From contig NZ_AP027364.1 in assembly GCF_030295975.1 (NCBI RefSeq), forward strand, positions 2,542,001 to 2,606,000: 64,000 nt of DNA. Direction: 5' to 3'. A program made the position numbers and the translations under genes. The DNA is from Thalassotalea atypica (lineage in GTDB: Bacteria > Pseudomonadota > Gammaproteobacteria > Enterobacterales > Alteromonadaceae). Of this stretch, positions 46,520 to 56,097 are shown piece by piece (within the stretch, counting starts at the first letter, position 1; every line of letters starts with the position of its first letter). The notes under the pieces are model-generated. The model saw only the letters and a list, made by a program, of their open reading frames with translations, was not told where the DNA came from and searched no databases.

Positions 46520-48175
46520 TTACCTTAAATCTTTTCTCAAAATTTTGCCGACATTAGTTTTCGGCAACTCGTCTTTGAACTCAATAATTTTGGGCACTTT
46601 GTAATTCGTTAATCGTTCTCGGCAATGCTCAATTATTTCAAGCTCACCTACTGTTTCGTCATTTCGCACAACAAACAATTTAACAATTTCACCACTGACT
46701 TCATGAGCGATTCCAATCGCTGCGGCTTCAATGATATTGTCATGCATTACCGCAACTTCTTCAATTTCATTTGGGAAGACATTGAAACCTGAAACGATGA
46801 TCATGTCTTTTTTCCGATCGACAATTTTAAAGAAACCACGCTCGTCCATTGTCGCGATATCGCCTGTCGCCAACCAACCATCATTGAGAATTTCATTCGT
46901 TGCTTCAGGACGATTGTAATAGCCCTTCATCACTTGTGGTCCTTTAACCAACATTTCTCCTGGTTCACCAATTTCAGCCAAGGTGCCATCATCTTTAAGG
47001 ATACGAATATCTGTAGACGACGCAGGAATACCAATAGTGCCATCATAACCTTCTAAGTTATAAGGGCTCATTGATACCATTGGTGAGCATTCGGTAAGGC
47101 CATACCCTTCGAGCAATCTTGTTTTAGTGATATGTTGCCATTTTTCTGCAACGGGCTGTTGAACTGCCATGCCACCACCAAGCGATAATTTAAGATTTGA
47201 AAAATCTAAATTGTTAAATTCTGGGGTATTCAGTAGACCATTAAACAAGGTATTCACGCCTGTAATGGCTGTGAATGGATACTTTGCCAACTCTTTGACA
47301 AAATTTGGCATATCACGCGGATTCGTGATCAATAGGTTTGTACCGCCTATTGTGATAAATGTTAAGCAGTTAGCGGTCAAGGCGAAGATATGATAAAGCG
47401 GTAGTGCTGTAACAACGAGTTCTTTTCCTTCGTCCAATAGGTTTTTAATCGCCGCTTTAGACTGTTCTAAATTCGCGACCATATTTCGGTGCGTTAACAT
47501 GGCACCTTTTGAAACACCCGTAGTACCACCGGTATATTGCAAAAAGGCTAGATCATCACCGCAGATTTCAACAGGTGTAAACGTTAACTCGCCACCTCGC
47601 GCTAATACTTTATTAAAGCTAATTGTGTCGTTAAGCGAATAAGCAGGCACCATTTTTTTGACGTGTTTAACCACGAAATTTACGACCGCGCCTTTTAACG
47701 TGCCTAGTCTGTCACCCAGTGACGTCATGATGACTTTTTCAACGGGTGTATTATCGATAACTTGTTCTAAGGTTCGAGCAAAGTTTTCGACAATCAACAT
47801 AGCTTTAGCGCCAGAATCTTTTAATTGATGCTCTAATTCACGCGCCGTATATAAGGGGTTAACATTAACAACAGTTAAACCCGCCAGCAATGCTCCAAAC
47901 AAAGCAATTGGGTATTGCAGTGTATTGGGTACCATAATGGCAAATTTATCACCTTTTTTAAGCCCTAAGTCTTGTTGAAGATAGGCAGCAAATGCTGTTG
48001 CTTGTACTTCTAGTTCTCTGTAAGTAATTTCTGCGCCCATATTGATAAAGGCTGCTCGATCGGCATAAACACGCACATACTTGTTGAACATATCAACGAT
48101 AGATGCATATTTATCTGGGTCAATTTCATGGGGGACACCTGGAGGGTAACTTTTCTCAAGCCAGATTTTTTCCAC
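46520..48175 (-). CDS. fadD: Long-chain-fatty-acid--CoA ligase FadD
   Basis: A 551-residue acyl-adenylate-forming enzyme that activates exogenous fatty acids to acyl-CoA for beta-oxidation. It closely follows E. coli FadD, with the AMP-binding P-loop [38 protein letters not shown] and the C-terminal catalytic lysine region NVGKILRK. The start is GTG at 48175 with a GAGGAGAGG ribosome binding site. A palindrome resembling a FadR site lies 123 bp upstream. Confidence 0.97.
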   Translation of the reverse strand: MEKIWLEKSYPPGVPHEIDPDKYASIVDMFNKYVRVYADRAAFINMGAEITYRELEVQATAFAAYLQQDLGLKKGDKFAIMVPNTLQYPIALFGALLAGLTVVNVNPLYTARELEHQLKDSGAKAMLIVENFARTLEQVIDNTPVEKVIMTSLGDRLGTLKGAVVNFVVKHVKKMVPAYSLNDTISFNKVLARGGELTFTPVEICGDDLAFLQYTGGTTGVSKGAMLTHRNMVANLEQSKAAIKNLLDEGKELVVTALPLYHIFALTANCLTFITIGGTNLLITNPRDMPNFVKELAKYPFTAITGVNTLFNGLLNTPEFNNLDFSNLKLSLGGGMAVQQPVAEKWQHITKTRLLEGYGLTECSPMVSMSPYNLEGYDGTIGIPASSTDIRILKDDGTLAEIGEPGEMLVKGPQVMKGYYNRPEATNEILNDGWLATGDIATMDERGFFKIVDRKKDMIIVSGFNVFPNEIEEVAVMHDNIIEAAAIGIAHEVSGEIVKLFVVRNDETVGELEIIEHCRERLTNYKVPKIIEFKDELPKTNVGKILRKDLR

Positions 48176-48297
48176 TATCCTCTCCTCTTTTAACTAAACT
48201 CGACACATATGATTATTTTATTATTCGTTGTTCATTCTAATAGGCGCATAAAACACCTCAAAACAATCATTATTTATTCAATTAGCTCAAACATTAG

Positions 48298-48315
48298 TCA
48301 TCAGACCTCTGATGA
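48298..48315. promoter_or_regulatory. Palindrome upstream of fadD, possible FadR-type site
   Basis: TCATCAGA-CC-TCTGATGA is a perfect 8-bp inverted repeat with a 2-bp spacer. Part of it (ATCAGACC) resembles a FadR half-site, but overall agreement with the consensus is only about 10 of 16. Another regulator could use it. Confidence 0.4.
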
Positions 48316-48381
48316 GACAATCAAGGGTTCCGAATAATTCCACACTTTCAAAAAAAATCCTAGTCTTTTATGCTCTGGCGC

Positions 48382-49239
48382 TCAGTTCTTTGCGAGAAAC
48401 TGAGCAATTATTTCGGCAACTTTCTCTGGGTTTTCCATATGCAAATGATGGCCACCTGCAATTTTATGTAATTCAAAATGCTTAAATAAAGGCGAAAAAG
48501 ATTTAATTCCACTATGTACTAAATCTAATCCTTTATCGCCGTAAATCAAATTCACCGGGCAGTTAACATCCTTAATCAACTGTTTAGCTTGTTCAAGGGT
48601 TAGTCGGTACGGTGAAGTTAACCGTAAACGGCTGTCAGAGCGCCAACTGTATTTCGCTCCCACCTTAACTAAGCCTCTTTTAACAATATGCTCAGCATGT
48701 TCATAACTTAGATCTGAAACATTCACTCGCGCATTAACGGCGGACTCAAATGAAGAGTGTAAGTGTTTCTTCTTAGTTTGCCCTTTTAAGCGACTTTCAA
48801 GCCCTTTACGCAGTTGTTCAGTGGTATCTTCTGCATCTGTCGAAACAAAGCCAATCGAGTCGATCAAGGTCAAAGATCTCACTCGCTCAGGATAGGCAGC
48901 AGCAAATGCGGTGGCTATCATCCCGCCCATCGAGTGGCCAATGATTTCAACATTGTGCCATTCATTAGCATCGAATAACTGTAATAAATCGTAAACCCAG
49001 TCAATAAAATGATAGTGAGCATCAATGCTGCGGTGAGAAGAAAAACCATGACCAGGCCAATCGATGGCAATTATTTGTTTGTTTTCCAAATAGGGACTCA
49101 TTGGTACAAAGCTAGCTGCGTTGTCGAGCCAACCATGCAAGCAAAGCACGATATCTTTATGCTCAGCGCCTTTCATCAGGCCATGAATAGTTAAGTCTGA
49201 CAGTTCAAAACATACTTCTTCCATGCCTTTATTGCTCAA
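48382..49239 (-). CDS. Alpha/beta-fold hydrolase
   Basis: A 285-residue hydrolase with the oxyanion segment LCLHGWLDNAASF, the nucleophile in GHSMGG near residue 108, and a C-terminal His in GGHHLHMENPE. The TTG at 49239 is the likely start. It follows GAGGA at proper spacing and overlaps the stop of the upstream gene by 4 bases (TTGA); an ATG five codons later lacks a ribosome binding site. The substrate (an ester or thioester) is unknown. It is probably translated in coupling with the M50-like gene. Confidence 0.85.
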   Translation of the reverse strand: MSNKGMEEVCFELSDLTIHGLMKGAEHKDIVLCLHGWLDNAASFVPMSPYLENKQIIAIDWPGHGFSSHRSIDAHYHFIDWVYDLLQLFDANEWHNVEIIGHSMGGMIATAFAAAYPERVRSLTLIDSIGFVSTDAEDTTEQLRKGLESRLKGQTKKKHLHSSFESAVNARVNVSDLSYEHAEHIVKRGLVKVGAKYSWRSDSRLRLTSPYRLTLEQAKQLIKDVNCPVNLIYGDKGLDLVHSGIKSFSPLFKHFELHKIAGGHHLHMENPEKVAEIIAQFLAKN

Positions 49240-49919
49240 GATTTTTTCCTCATTTTGCTAGTGCTCTTTGCAAGCCAAACCAGCAGCGCACTGCCTATAG
49301 CAAACCAGATGACAACCCAAATAATCTCGGGTACTAAAGTTAGCTCTGACAGCGTCGCACCGTCACCCAGTGCGCGGCCATCAATCAAATAAAAGGGGCT
49401 CATTAATGCATTCAGCAGCACGGTCAACCCCACTAGTTGGATGACTTTTTGTAAAGCGTCATTATCAGCTAATTTAAGTTTCAAGGAAAATACCAGAATC
49501 AAAATAGTCAGAATAAATAACGTTAATAGATCCTGCGTCCAAAAAATACAAGAGGCGATAAGTAACAACAATATGGTGATACAAACACCGCGCGCAAAGA
49601 GTAAATGTTGCCGTGCTAACTGATAGATTATGGCGCCCCAAACAGCAGCTCCAGCATAACCCATAAAGCTAGTAAATAGCCGACTGCCACCTTGTGATGT
49701 ACACAAGCCAGCACCATCTAGAAATAGTTGAATGCGGATGATTTTTCCACCACTTAATAACGCAGCGAGCCCGTGACTTATTTCATGGAAATAACTTTCA
49801 AGCCAGTTAAAAGGTACAGAAACTATTGGAAAGCTACGTAAGGTGCCTGCAAGTACCAACAGTATCCAAAATTGGTATCGGCTAAAAAAGGAAGAATTGT
49901 TTGACGTTGACTCAGTCAT
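49236..49919 (-). CDS. M50-like membrane metalloprotease family protein
   Basis: A 227-residue polytopic membrane protein with HEISH (residues 45-49) in a membrane-adjacent helix, the HExxH zinc site typical of the M50B-like peptidase family. The expected second metal-ligand motif (NxxPxxxxDG) is suggested by NALMSPFYLIDGRALGD near residues 167-183. No partner substrate is visible. It lies between the alpha/beta hydrolase (4-bp overlap) and the small protein gene (2-bp gap), so the three form an operon. Proteolytic activity is inferred. Confidence 0.7.
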   Translation of the reverse strand: MTESTSNNSSFFSRYQFWILLVLAGTLRSFPIVSVPFNWLESYFHEISHGLAALLSGGKIIRIQLFLDGAGLCTSQGGSRLFTSFMGYAGAAVWGAIIYQLARQHLLFARGVCITILLLLIASCIFWTQDLLTLFILTILILVFSLKLKLADNDALQKVIQLVGLTVLLNALMSPFYLIDGRALGDGATLSELTLVPEIIWVVIWFAIGSALLVWLAKSTSKMRKKS

Positions 49920-49921
49920 GA

Positions 49922-50233
49922 TTAGGCGAAGATATCAACGCCCAAAAGTTGTTGAACGCTTTCACGTTGCTCAAGGTTACCAACCGATTGATAAGCAGTA
50001 ACCGCTGTAGTATTACGCTTCGAGGGTTGATCATAGCTTGTATTGTTATTGCTTGACTGCTTTTCTTGCTCAAGTAGACTAATAGCTCGCTGATCTACAT
50101 CGATACGTTCGTTACGTTGTAGTTGGTCAACTTGCTGTGAGGTTTCTCGCCCACCACCAGACCGATTCAGCGGATTGGACGACTGACCAAGCGGCTGAAT
50201 TGGTGGATTAAGTGATGAGTTATTTATTTGCAT
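49922..50233 (-). CDS. Small soluble protein of unknown function with terminal GVDIFA
   Basis: A 103-residue hydrophilic protein, low in complexity (rich in Gln, Asn, Ser) and probably disordered. It has no signal peptide or known domain. The last residues (VQQLLGVDIFA) are the only hydrophobic stretch; a similar end (HLDIFV) occurs in the unrelated-looking gene at 53051-53335. It is the first gene of an apparent operon with the M50-like protein and hydrolase, 2 bp apart. Function not assigned. Confidence 0.65.
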   Translation of the reverse strand: MQINNSSLNPPIQPLGQSSNPLNRSGGGRETSQQVDQLQRNERIDVDQRAISLLEQEKQSSNNNTSYDQPSKRNTTAVTAYQSVGNLEQRESVQQLLGVDIFA

Positions 50234-50350
50234 GAGCTTAATTTAACAGATTATTTTTGTGATACCAAGTTTAGGAAAGCTAACTAAGGTCTCGCTTTTT
50301 AATAAATTAGCGCCTTTTCAGCATTCACGCGATTTGAAGCTATCTATTAA

Positions 50351-51055
50351 TCATTCACGTCCCGGTAACTTTTTCCATGAAACCGTATCACGAACATAAA
50401 CTGGTTGCGCTTCTTCTGCAGGTTTCGCCAGTCCTTGTTCAAAATAGTGTTGTCCAAGCGCCAGCATATGCTTTGCGTCTGGGTATTGTATATCGATTGT
50501 GCTATTCAACTGAAATGCCTTAAGTGCTTCATAGTAGGCCTGCCATCCGGTTCCCGCTACATAATATTCACTGTCTTCTACAGATTTCGTTAATGATAAA
50601 GCCGACGCAATATACTCAGGAGCAATAACCATTTCCTTGCCGGCTATTTCAGCAAAGCCCTGTTCATTTTTAATAAAACGTGCCGTATATATTTCAGACA
50701 TTCTTGCATCTATTGCAACAAGTACCTGCTCGTTCTCTGTTTCAACAATGGCTTGTTGCGCCATTGTTTGCAATGTTGAGATACCTATTGTTGGTAATTT
50801 TGCAGCGAATGCTAATCCCTGAGCAACACCTATACCAATGCGCACTCCAGTGAAGCTTCCTGGTCCTTGACCATAGATTAAGGCATCAAAGTCGCTCAAA
50901 AGACATCCCGCTTGCTTTAACAAACGATCGACCATTGGTAATAACACTAAACTATGAGATTGCGGGCATAGTTCAAATTCACTGTACACTTTATCTTGGT
51001 ATTTAATGGCAACAGAGCAAGCTTCGGTTGAAGCATCAATAGCTAAAAAATTCAC
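50351..51055 (-). CDS. tsaB: tRNA threonylcarbamoyladenosine biosynthesis protein TsaB
   Basis: A 234-residue ASKHA-fold protein that partners TsaD in making t6A37 on tRNAs reading ANN codons. The N-terminus (LAIDASTEACSVA) and GQGPGSFTGVRIG are hallmark sequences, and HSLVLLPMVDRLLKQ matches the family. The start is GTG at 51055, with GAGAG upstream. It lies 21 bp after the yoaA stop; yoaA-tsaB linkage is as in E. coli. Confidence 0.95.
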   Translation of the reverse strand: MNFLAIDASTEACSVAIKYQDKVYSEFELCPQSHSLVLLPMVDRLLKQAGCLLSDFDALIYGQGPGSFTGVRIGIGVAQGLAFAAKLPTIGISTLQTMAQQAIVETENEQVLVAIDARMSEIYTARFIKNEQGFAEIAGKEMVIAPEYIASALSLTKSVEDSEYYVAGTGWQAYYEALKAFQLNSTIDIQYPDAKHMLALGQHYFEQGLAKPAEEAQPVYVRDTVSWKKLPGRE

Positions 51056-51076
51056 GGAATAACTCTCTTCTTAATT

Positions 51077-52993
51077 CTAATTACGTAATGAAGTTAAAAA
51101 CGATGTCGCTTGTTTAAGATCTCGTGACCGTTTCATCGGCGGTAAACTATTCAAAAACACTGCGCCATAGGGGCGATTCACTAACCGATTATCGCAAATG
51201 ACCATCACACCTTTGTCAGTAATATCTCTTATTAACCGCCCAACACCTTGTTTCAAAGCGATAACAGCCTGTGGTAGCTGTATGTCGGCAAAAGGATCTC
51301 CCCCTTGTCGGCGAACATCTTCACTTCTTGCCTGCAATAACGGGTCATCAGGTGAGGCAAAAGGCAATTTATCAATGATAACACAAGTTAAGTTATCGCC
51401 CCTAACATCAACACCTTCCCAAAAGCTAGCGGTAGCCAACAATACAGCATCAGGGCTGGCAATAAATTCAGTCAACAAAGTACTCTTCGTCATTTGACCT
51501 TGCACCAGCAACGGGTTATCAATCTCACCATTTAATATTTCTGCCACCATGTTCATGATGCGGTAACTGGTAAACAACATAAAACACGAACCTTGGCTTG
51601 CTTCAATCAACGGAATAGCAAGCTCGGCAAGTGCTGAAGGTCGGGAAACTTCATGTGCTTCTGGTAAATATCTGGGGACAATTAGTTGCGATTGTTGCTC
51701 ATAGTCAAATGGGCTATCGAGCATTAAGGTATGTTCTAAAGTTAGTCCTAACGGATCAGCAAAGTGGGAAAAACCGCCATTAACCGCCAAAGTAGCGGAC
51801 GTAAATACCCACCCTGCTTCCGACTTCTTAACCACACTACTGAACTTTTCTGCGATCGATAATGGTGTCTGGTGTAGTACAACATGACGACGTGTTGTTT
51901 CGTACCATAGGCTTACACCGAATGCTTCAATATCTGCAACAATATCGTATTTTGACAACAAATTAACTGCACGTTCAAAACAGTTGTCGACTACTTCATT
52001 GCGAGAGACATTCAGTTTCAACACTTGATATAAAAAATCTAAATCTTCCTTAATCGACACAAACGCATTGAATATGTTGGTTACTCTCGCCTTGTCTCGC
52101 CAGTTTCCTCGTTCAGTGTCATGGGAAAAATGTAATCTAAAGTCTTGGCAAGTGCGCTGCAGTTTTTCTGCGGCTTTACCCAACTGTTTAACATCAGTCA
52201 ATGAGGTGCGATAACACTGCAAGACATCATTGCACAGGTCGATGAGCTGTTTAGTGGAAAACGACTCACCAAAATACTCACTGGCTATGTCCGCAATTTG
52301 ATGGGCTTCATCAAAGATCATCACATCTGCTTTTGGGATCAACTCACCAAAACCAGTATCTTTTAACGCCATATCAGCAAAAAACAAATGATGATTAACC
52401 ACCACCACATCCGCATCGATGGCTTTTTGCCGCGCTTTAATGAGGTAGCACTCTTCAAATTTAGGGCAGTCTCTTGCTAAACAATTATCCACAGTACTTG
52501 TGACATACGGGAAAACACTTGAATCTTCAGCGATGTTATCTAGCTCACCAATATCGCCAGTCTGTGTGCTATTAGCCCACGTCCTGACCTTGACAAAATC
52601 ATGTAGTGTTTGTGCATCCAATTGCCCTCTCGAGTGTTGATATTCGTCAATTCTCTGCAGACATAGATAATTAGAACGCCCTTTTAACAGCGCCATTTGC
52701 GCACTGGTCGCTAAGGCTTTCTTGATCAGAGGAATATCTTTATGATACAGCTGCTCTTGTAGGTTTTTAGTACCGGTAGAAATGATAACTTTTTTTTCAG
52801 ACACTAATGCAGGAATCAAATAGGCAAACGTTTTACCCGTTCCAGTCCCCGCTTCAACAATCAACGTTGATCGCTGTTCAATGGCTTTTTCGACTTCAAG
52901 GGCCATGTCCAATTGTGCTTGGCGTGGCGAGAAGCCCGTTATCGCATTTGCTAACAACCCAGTCGACGAAAACGCTTTATCGATAACACTCAT
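51077..52993 (-). CDS. yoaA: DinG-family ATP-dependent DNA helicase YoaA
   Basis: A 638-residue superfamily 2 XPD-like 5'-3' helicase linked to replication-stress repair (E. coli YoaA works with HolC). Walker A is EAGTGTGKT near 46-54. The Fe-S cluster cysteines include C...CLARDCPKFEEC. The DEAH box is in MIFDEAHQIAD, and the C-terminal motif VI is in QGVGRLIRD. The length (E. coli 636) and linkage to tsaB favour YoaA over DinG. Confidence 0.93.
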   Translation of the reverse strand: MSVIDKAFSSTGLLANAITGFSPRQAQLDMALEVEKAIEQRSTLIVEAGTGTGKTFAYLIPALVSEKKVIISTGTKNLQEQLYHKDIPLIKKALATSAQMALLKGRSNYLCLQRIDEYQHSRGQLDAQTLHDFVKVRTWANSTQTGDIGELDNIAEDSSVFPYVTSTVDNCLARDCPKFEECYLIKARQKAIDADVVVVNHHLFFADMALKDTGFGELIPKADVMIFDEAHQIADIASEYFGESFSTKQLIDLCNDVLQCYRTSLTDVKQLGKAAEKLQRTCQDFRLHFSHDTERGNWRDKARVTNIFNAFVSIKEDLDFLYQVLKLNVSRNEVVDNCFERAVNLLSKYDIVADIEAFGVSLWYETTRRHVVLHQTPLSIAEKFSSVVKKSEAGWVFTSATLAVNGGFSHFADPLGLTLEHTLMLDSPFDYEQQSQLIVPRYLPEAHEVSRPSALAELAIPLIEASQGSCFMLFTSYRIMNMVAEILNGEIDNPLLVQGQMTKSTLLTEFIASPDAVLLATASFWEGVDVRGDNLTCVIIDKLPFASPDDPLLQARSEDVRRQGGDPFADIQLPQAVIALKQGVGRLIRDITDKGVMVICDNRLVNRPYGAVFLNSLPPMKRSRDLKQATSFLTSLRN

Positions 52994-53050
52994 AAATGAA
53001 GAAAAACAGATGTAAAATTAGCAGGCTATTATAACGACTCGTTGCTGACA

Positions 53051-53335
53051 TTAAACAAAAATATCTAAGTGATGTGGTGGCTCATCAGAATCGTCTTTTG
53101 GAGTTGAATTGTTCTTATCGACAGCGTCTGTTTGTGCTTTCTTTTCTGCGGATTGCTGATAGAAATCTTGGGCGTACTGCTGGGCAAGCGCATCTTGCTC
53201 ATGACCATCGTTTTGATCTATTTCTTGATCTAACTTTCTGGTCTTCGCATCTTTAGCTAAGCCTTTAACTTTAAGTTTCTCAGGCTTAATTTTCACCGGT
53301 ACAACCCGCGTCAATTGAGTTGTAAATATGTCCAT
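53051..53335 (-). CDS. Small charged protein of unknown function with MDIF and DIFV ends
   Basis: A 94-residue protein, rich in Lys, Asp, Glu and Gln. It starts MDIFTTQLTRVVPVKIKP and ends HHLDIFV, with a disordered-looking middle. No domain or signal is visible. I believe similar small proteins occur in other Alteromonadales but cannot verify that here. It is 57 bp upstream of yoaA on the same strand and could be co-transcribed. The ATG at 53335 is the only good start. Confidence 0.6.
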   Translation of the reverse strand: MDIFTTQLTRVVPVKIKPEKLKVKGLAKDAKTRKLDQEIDQNDGHEQDALAQQYAQDFYQQSAEKKAQTDAVDKNNSTPKDDSDEPPHHLDIFV

Positions 53336-53651
53336 ATCATTTACCTATCGCTTGTTCAACAATAATGGGCTACATTGAATTTTTCAGACCCTATAACTAA
53401 TTATCGACCAAAACCGTAAAAACTTTAAGTTTATCGGTCAACATTGCATGGGATGCATAACTTAGAGCGTTAAGTCATAAAAGATTAATAAAATAGGCTT
53501 GCGCTATACAAATTTTGGCCGTATGGTAATTAGCAACTAAGCGAAGTTTAGTAATTTGAAGCCCGATTATATAAAAACAAAAAACAATCATATCGTGGTT
53601 TTACTAAACAACTTGCTAGAAAATAAAACAAATTATTAGGATCAACAAGAC
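53336..53651. other. Region upstream of the his leader
   Basis: No coding signal is visible. It should hold the promoter of the his operon; I find no strong -35/-10 pair (TTGCGC and TATGGT, 17 bp apart near 53501-53529, is weak). The leader RBS AGGA lies about 10 bases before the ATG at 53652. Confidence 0.5.
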
Positions 53652-53699
53652 ATGTTTTTAAACCTCAGCGCTATTCATCACCATCATCATATCGATTAG
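53652..53699 (+). CDS. hisL: his operon leader peptide
   Basis: ATG to TAG encodes 15 residues (MFLNLSAIHHHHHID) with five consecutive His codons (CAT CAC CAT CAT CAT, 53676-53690). It is preceded by AGGA. Ribosome stalling at these codons when charged tRNA-His is scarce would set the antiterminator fold of the following RNA. E. coli HisL has seven His codons; the principle is the same. Confidence 0.93.
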   Translation: MFLNLSAIHHHHHID

Positions 53700-53806
53700 C
53701 TGCTCAGGTTTATTCGCTGAGGGGCTATGGACCTTTCAGCGGTGAACGAATTTCTAAATCTAATTCAAGAACCCCGAAAGAGTCCAACTCCTTCGGGGTT
53801 TTTGCT
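53664..53806 (+). promoter_or_regulatory. his transcription attenuator
   Basis: CTCAGCG (53664-53670) can pair with CGCTGAG (53715-53721). GCTGAGG (53716-53722) can alternatively pair with CCTTTCAGC (53732-53740). The terminator stem is AACCCCGAAAGAG (53770-53782) with CTCCTTCGGGGTT (53788-53800; one mismatch), followed by T5. These are the competing elements expected of a his attenuator. The fold is by eye; energies were not computed. Confidence 0.85.
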
Positions 53807-53848
53807 TTTTTAACGTTTATTAATTGGATTTAAGATAGGAAGTTGGCC

Positions 53849-54742
53849 ATGAAAAATAGATTAACCATCGCAATGCAAAAGTCAGGTCGTTTAAGTGAGG
53901 AAACGCAAAACCTTCTCAAACGATGTGGTCTAAAACTTAACGTCACAGATCGTCGTTTACTCGCACACGTAGCCAATATGCCTGTAGATATTATGCGTGT
54001 CCGCTCTAGTGATATCCCCGGCTTGGTTATGGACGGCGTTTGTGATTTGGGCATCGTGGGTGACAACACCTTAGAAGAAGCAGCACTTGAACGAGAGCTT
54101 TTGGGTGGCAATGCAAGCTACGCTAAAACTACCACGCTTAACTTTGGGGGATGTCGATTATCTATCGCCATGCCAGAAGAGTTCCAATATAAGGGTATTG
54201 AGTCACTACATGGCTTACGATTTGCGACAACCTACCCACAACTACTCAACCGCTTTGCTGCAGAAAACAACATAAAAGTGGATTTTTGTATGCTCAAGGG
54301 CTCGGTTGAAGTAGCGCCTCGCGTTGGCTTAGCAGACGGTATTTGTGACTTAGTCTCTACCGGCGCGACACTTGAAGCTAATGGATTAAAAGAAGTGGAA
54401 GTGATTTTCCGCTCTAAAGCATCGCTCATTCAATCAACCAACACCATCAATGAAGAAAAACAAAAAATACTCGATACCCTGCTTCCTCGCATACAAGGTG
54501 TAATGAAAGCAAAAGAAAGTAAATATATCATGCTACACGCGCCTAAAAATAAACTAAACGAAGTCAGTAGATTAATGCCTGGTAAAGAAACACCAACTGT
54601 ACTTCCGTTAGCGGGCAGAGAAGATTTGGTTGCAGTTCACGTGGTTGCTACTGAAACCTTTTTTTGGGAAACCATGGAAAACCTAAAAGCGCTAGGGTGT
54701 AACTCGATCTTAGTGATGCCAATCGAAAAAATGATGGGTTAA
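53849..54742 (+). CDS. hisG: ATP phosphoribosyltransferase HisG
   Basis: A 297-residue enzyme (E. coli 299) catalysing the first step of histidine synthesis, ATP + PRPP to PR-ATP; feedback-inhibited by histidine in the family. It is the long form, with a C-terminal regulatory domain (about 225-297), so it does not need HisZ. The PRPP-binding segment is [21 protein letters not shown] at 53849 has AGGA nine bases before it; a TTG two codons upstream is less likely. First structural gene of the operon. Confidence 0.97.
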   Translation: MKNRLTIAMQKSGRLSEETQNLLKRCGLKLNVTDRRLLAHVANMPVDIMRVRSSDIPGLVMDGVCDLGIVGDNTLEEAALERELLGGNASYAKTTTLNFGGCRLSIAMPEEFQYKGIESLHGLRFATTYPQLLNRFAAENNIKVDFCMLKGSVEVAPRVGLADGICDLVSTGATLEANGLKEVEVIFRSKASLIQSTNTINEEKQKILDTLLPRIQGVMKAKESKYIMLHAPKNKLNEVSRLMPGKETPTVLPLAGREDLVAVHVVATETFFWETMENLKALGCNSILVMPIEKMMG

Positions 54743-54756
54743 TGTGAGCAAGTAGC

Positions 54757-56088
54757 ATGAATAATACAAATGAGACAAAACTTGAGTTTAAAGCTCTCCA
54801 AATTACCGATTGGGCAAAGCTCGATAATAAGCAACGACAAAATACATTATGTCGCCCGGCAATGGATGAAAGTGCGTTATTGGAGACTCAAGTACGCAAC
54901 ATCATCAATCAAGTAAAAGGCAAAGGCGACCAGGCACTATTAGAACTAACTAAACGCTTTGATGGTGCAAATTTGGCTAATCTTAAAATTGGACAAGATC
55001 AGATAACGCAAGCTATTGATGGCCTATCTCCGAAGAGGCTCACTGCACTTAAACAAGCCTATGATCAAATTCAGCGTTTCCATGCAGCCCAGCGACAGGA
55101 AGACATCACGGTGGAAACCTGCCCAGGTGTTATCTGCACTTTAAAAACAGAAGCGATTGAATCGGTCGGTTTATATATTCCTGCTGGTACTGCCCCTCTT
55201 CCGTCAACGGTGCTAATGCTGGGGGTTCCTGCTCAGCTTGCGAACTGCTCACGAAAGGTGCTGGTTTCTCCTCCGGATGCAAACGGTAACATTGCACCAG
55301 AAGTACTGGCCGCAGCTTCCCTTTGTGAAATAGAGGAAATATACGCTGTTGGTGGAGCACAAGCGGTAGCCGCTTTAGCCCTTGGCACCGAATCTATTGA
55401 ATCGGTAAATAAAGTATTTGGTCCAGGCAATAAGTTTGTCACCGAAGCCAAAAAACAACTTTCACAACAAATTCCAGGCTTTGCGATTGATATGCCAGCA
55501 GGTCCTTCAGAAGTACTTGTTATCGCCGACGAACAAGCAAACGCTGCTTACGTTGCAGCAGATTTATTGTCACAAGCTGAACACGGGACAGATAGCCAAG
55601 TCATTTTGCTTTCAAACAGTTCGCAACTATTGAGCGCCGTAAACAAAGAACTGTCGGAACAGCTGAATACACTTAGTCGAAGCGATACCGCAATTCAAGC
55701 GTTAAGTAAAAGCCGTTTTATATTGGTCCGTTCACTAGACCAAGCTGTAGAAGTTTCAAACCTATATGGCCCTGAACATTTAATTATTCAAACTAAAAAT
55801 CCACAACAATGGATTGGTAAATTACGAAATGCCGGTTCTATCTTTATTGGTCAATATACGCCAGAGTCTGCCGGGGATTATGCCAGTGGTACTAATCATG
55901 TATTACCAACCTATGGCTACTCAAAAGTAGTCAGCAGTCTGTCTTTAGCTGATTTTTCTCGCCGTTACACCGTCCAAGAAATCAGTAAAAAAGGATTAGC
56001 AAACTTAGCGGACTGTATTATTGAGCTAACAAATGCCGAGGGATTAGACGCCCACCAGCGCGCTGTCACAATAAGGCTAGAAAAGTAG
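54757..56088 (+). CDS. hisD: Histidinol dehydrogenase
   Basis: A 443-residue zinc enzyme doing the last two steps, L-histidinol to histidinal to histidine, with NAD+. Family motifs include YIPAGTAPLPSTVLMLGVPA, the substrate/zinc loop SQAEHGTDSQ, GPEHL and a late SAGDYASGTNHVLPT. It is about 9 residues longer at the N-terminus than E. coli HisD. It follows hisG by 14 bp. Confidence 0.97.
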   Translation: MNNTNETKLEFKALQITDWAKLDNKQRQNTLCRPAMDESALLETQVRNIINQVKGKGDQALLELTKRFDGANLANLKIGQDQITQAIDGLSPKRLTALKQAYDQIQRFHAAQRQEDITVETCPGVICTLKTEAIESVGLYIPAGTAPLPSTVLMLGVPAQLANCSRKVLVSPPDANGNIAPEVLAAASLCEIEEIYAVGGAQAVAALALGTESIESVNKVFGPGNKFVTEAKKQLSQQIPGFAIDMPAGPSEVLVIADEQANAAYVAADLLSQAEHGTDSQVILLSNSSQLLSAVNKELSEQLNTLSRSDTAIQALSKSRFILVRSLDQAVEVSNLYGPEHLIIQTKNPQQWIGKLRNAGSIFIGQYTPESAGDYASGTNHVLPTYGYSKVVSSLSLADFSRRYTVQEISKKGLANLADCIIELTNAEGLDAHQRAVTIRLEK

Positions 56089-56097
56089 GATTTGATA

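Noticed and set aside
53676-53690. Five His codons resembling an engineered His-tag
   Set aside because: They lie in a short leader ORF upstream of hisG with an attenuator after it, which fully explains them.
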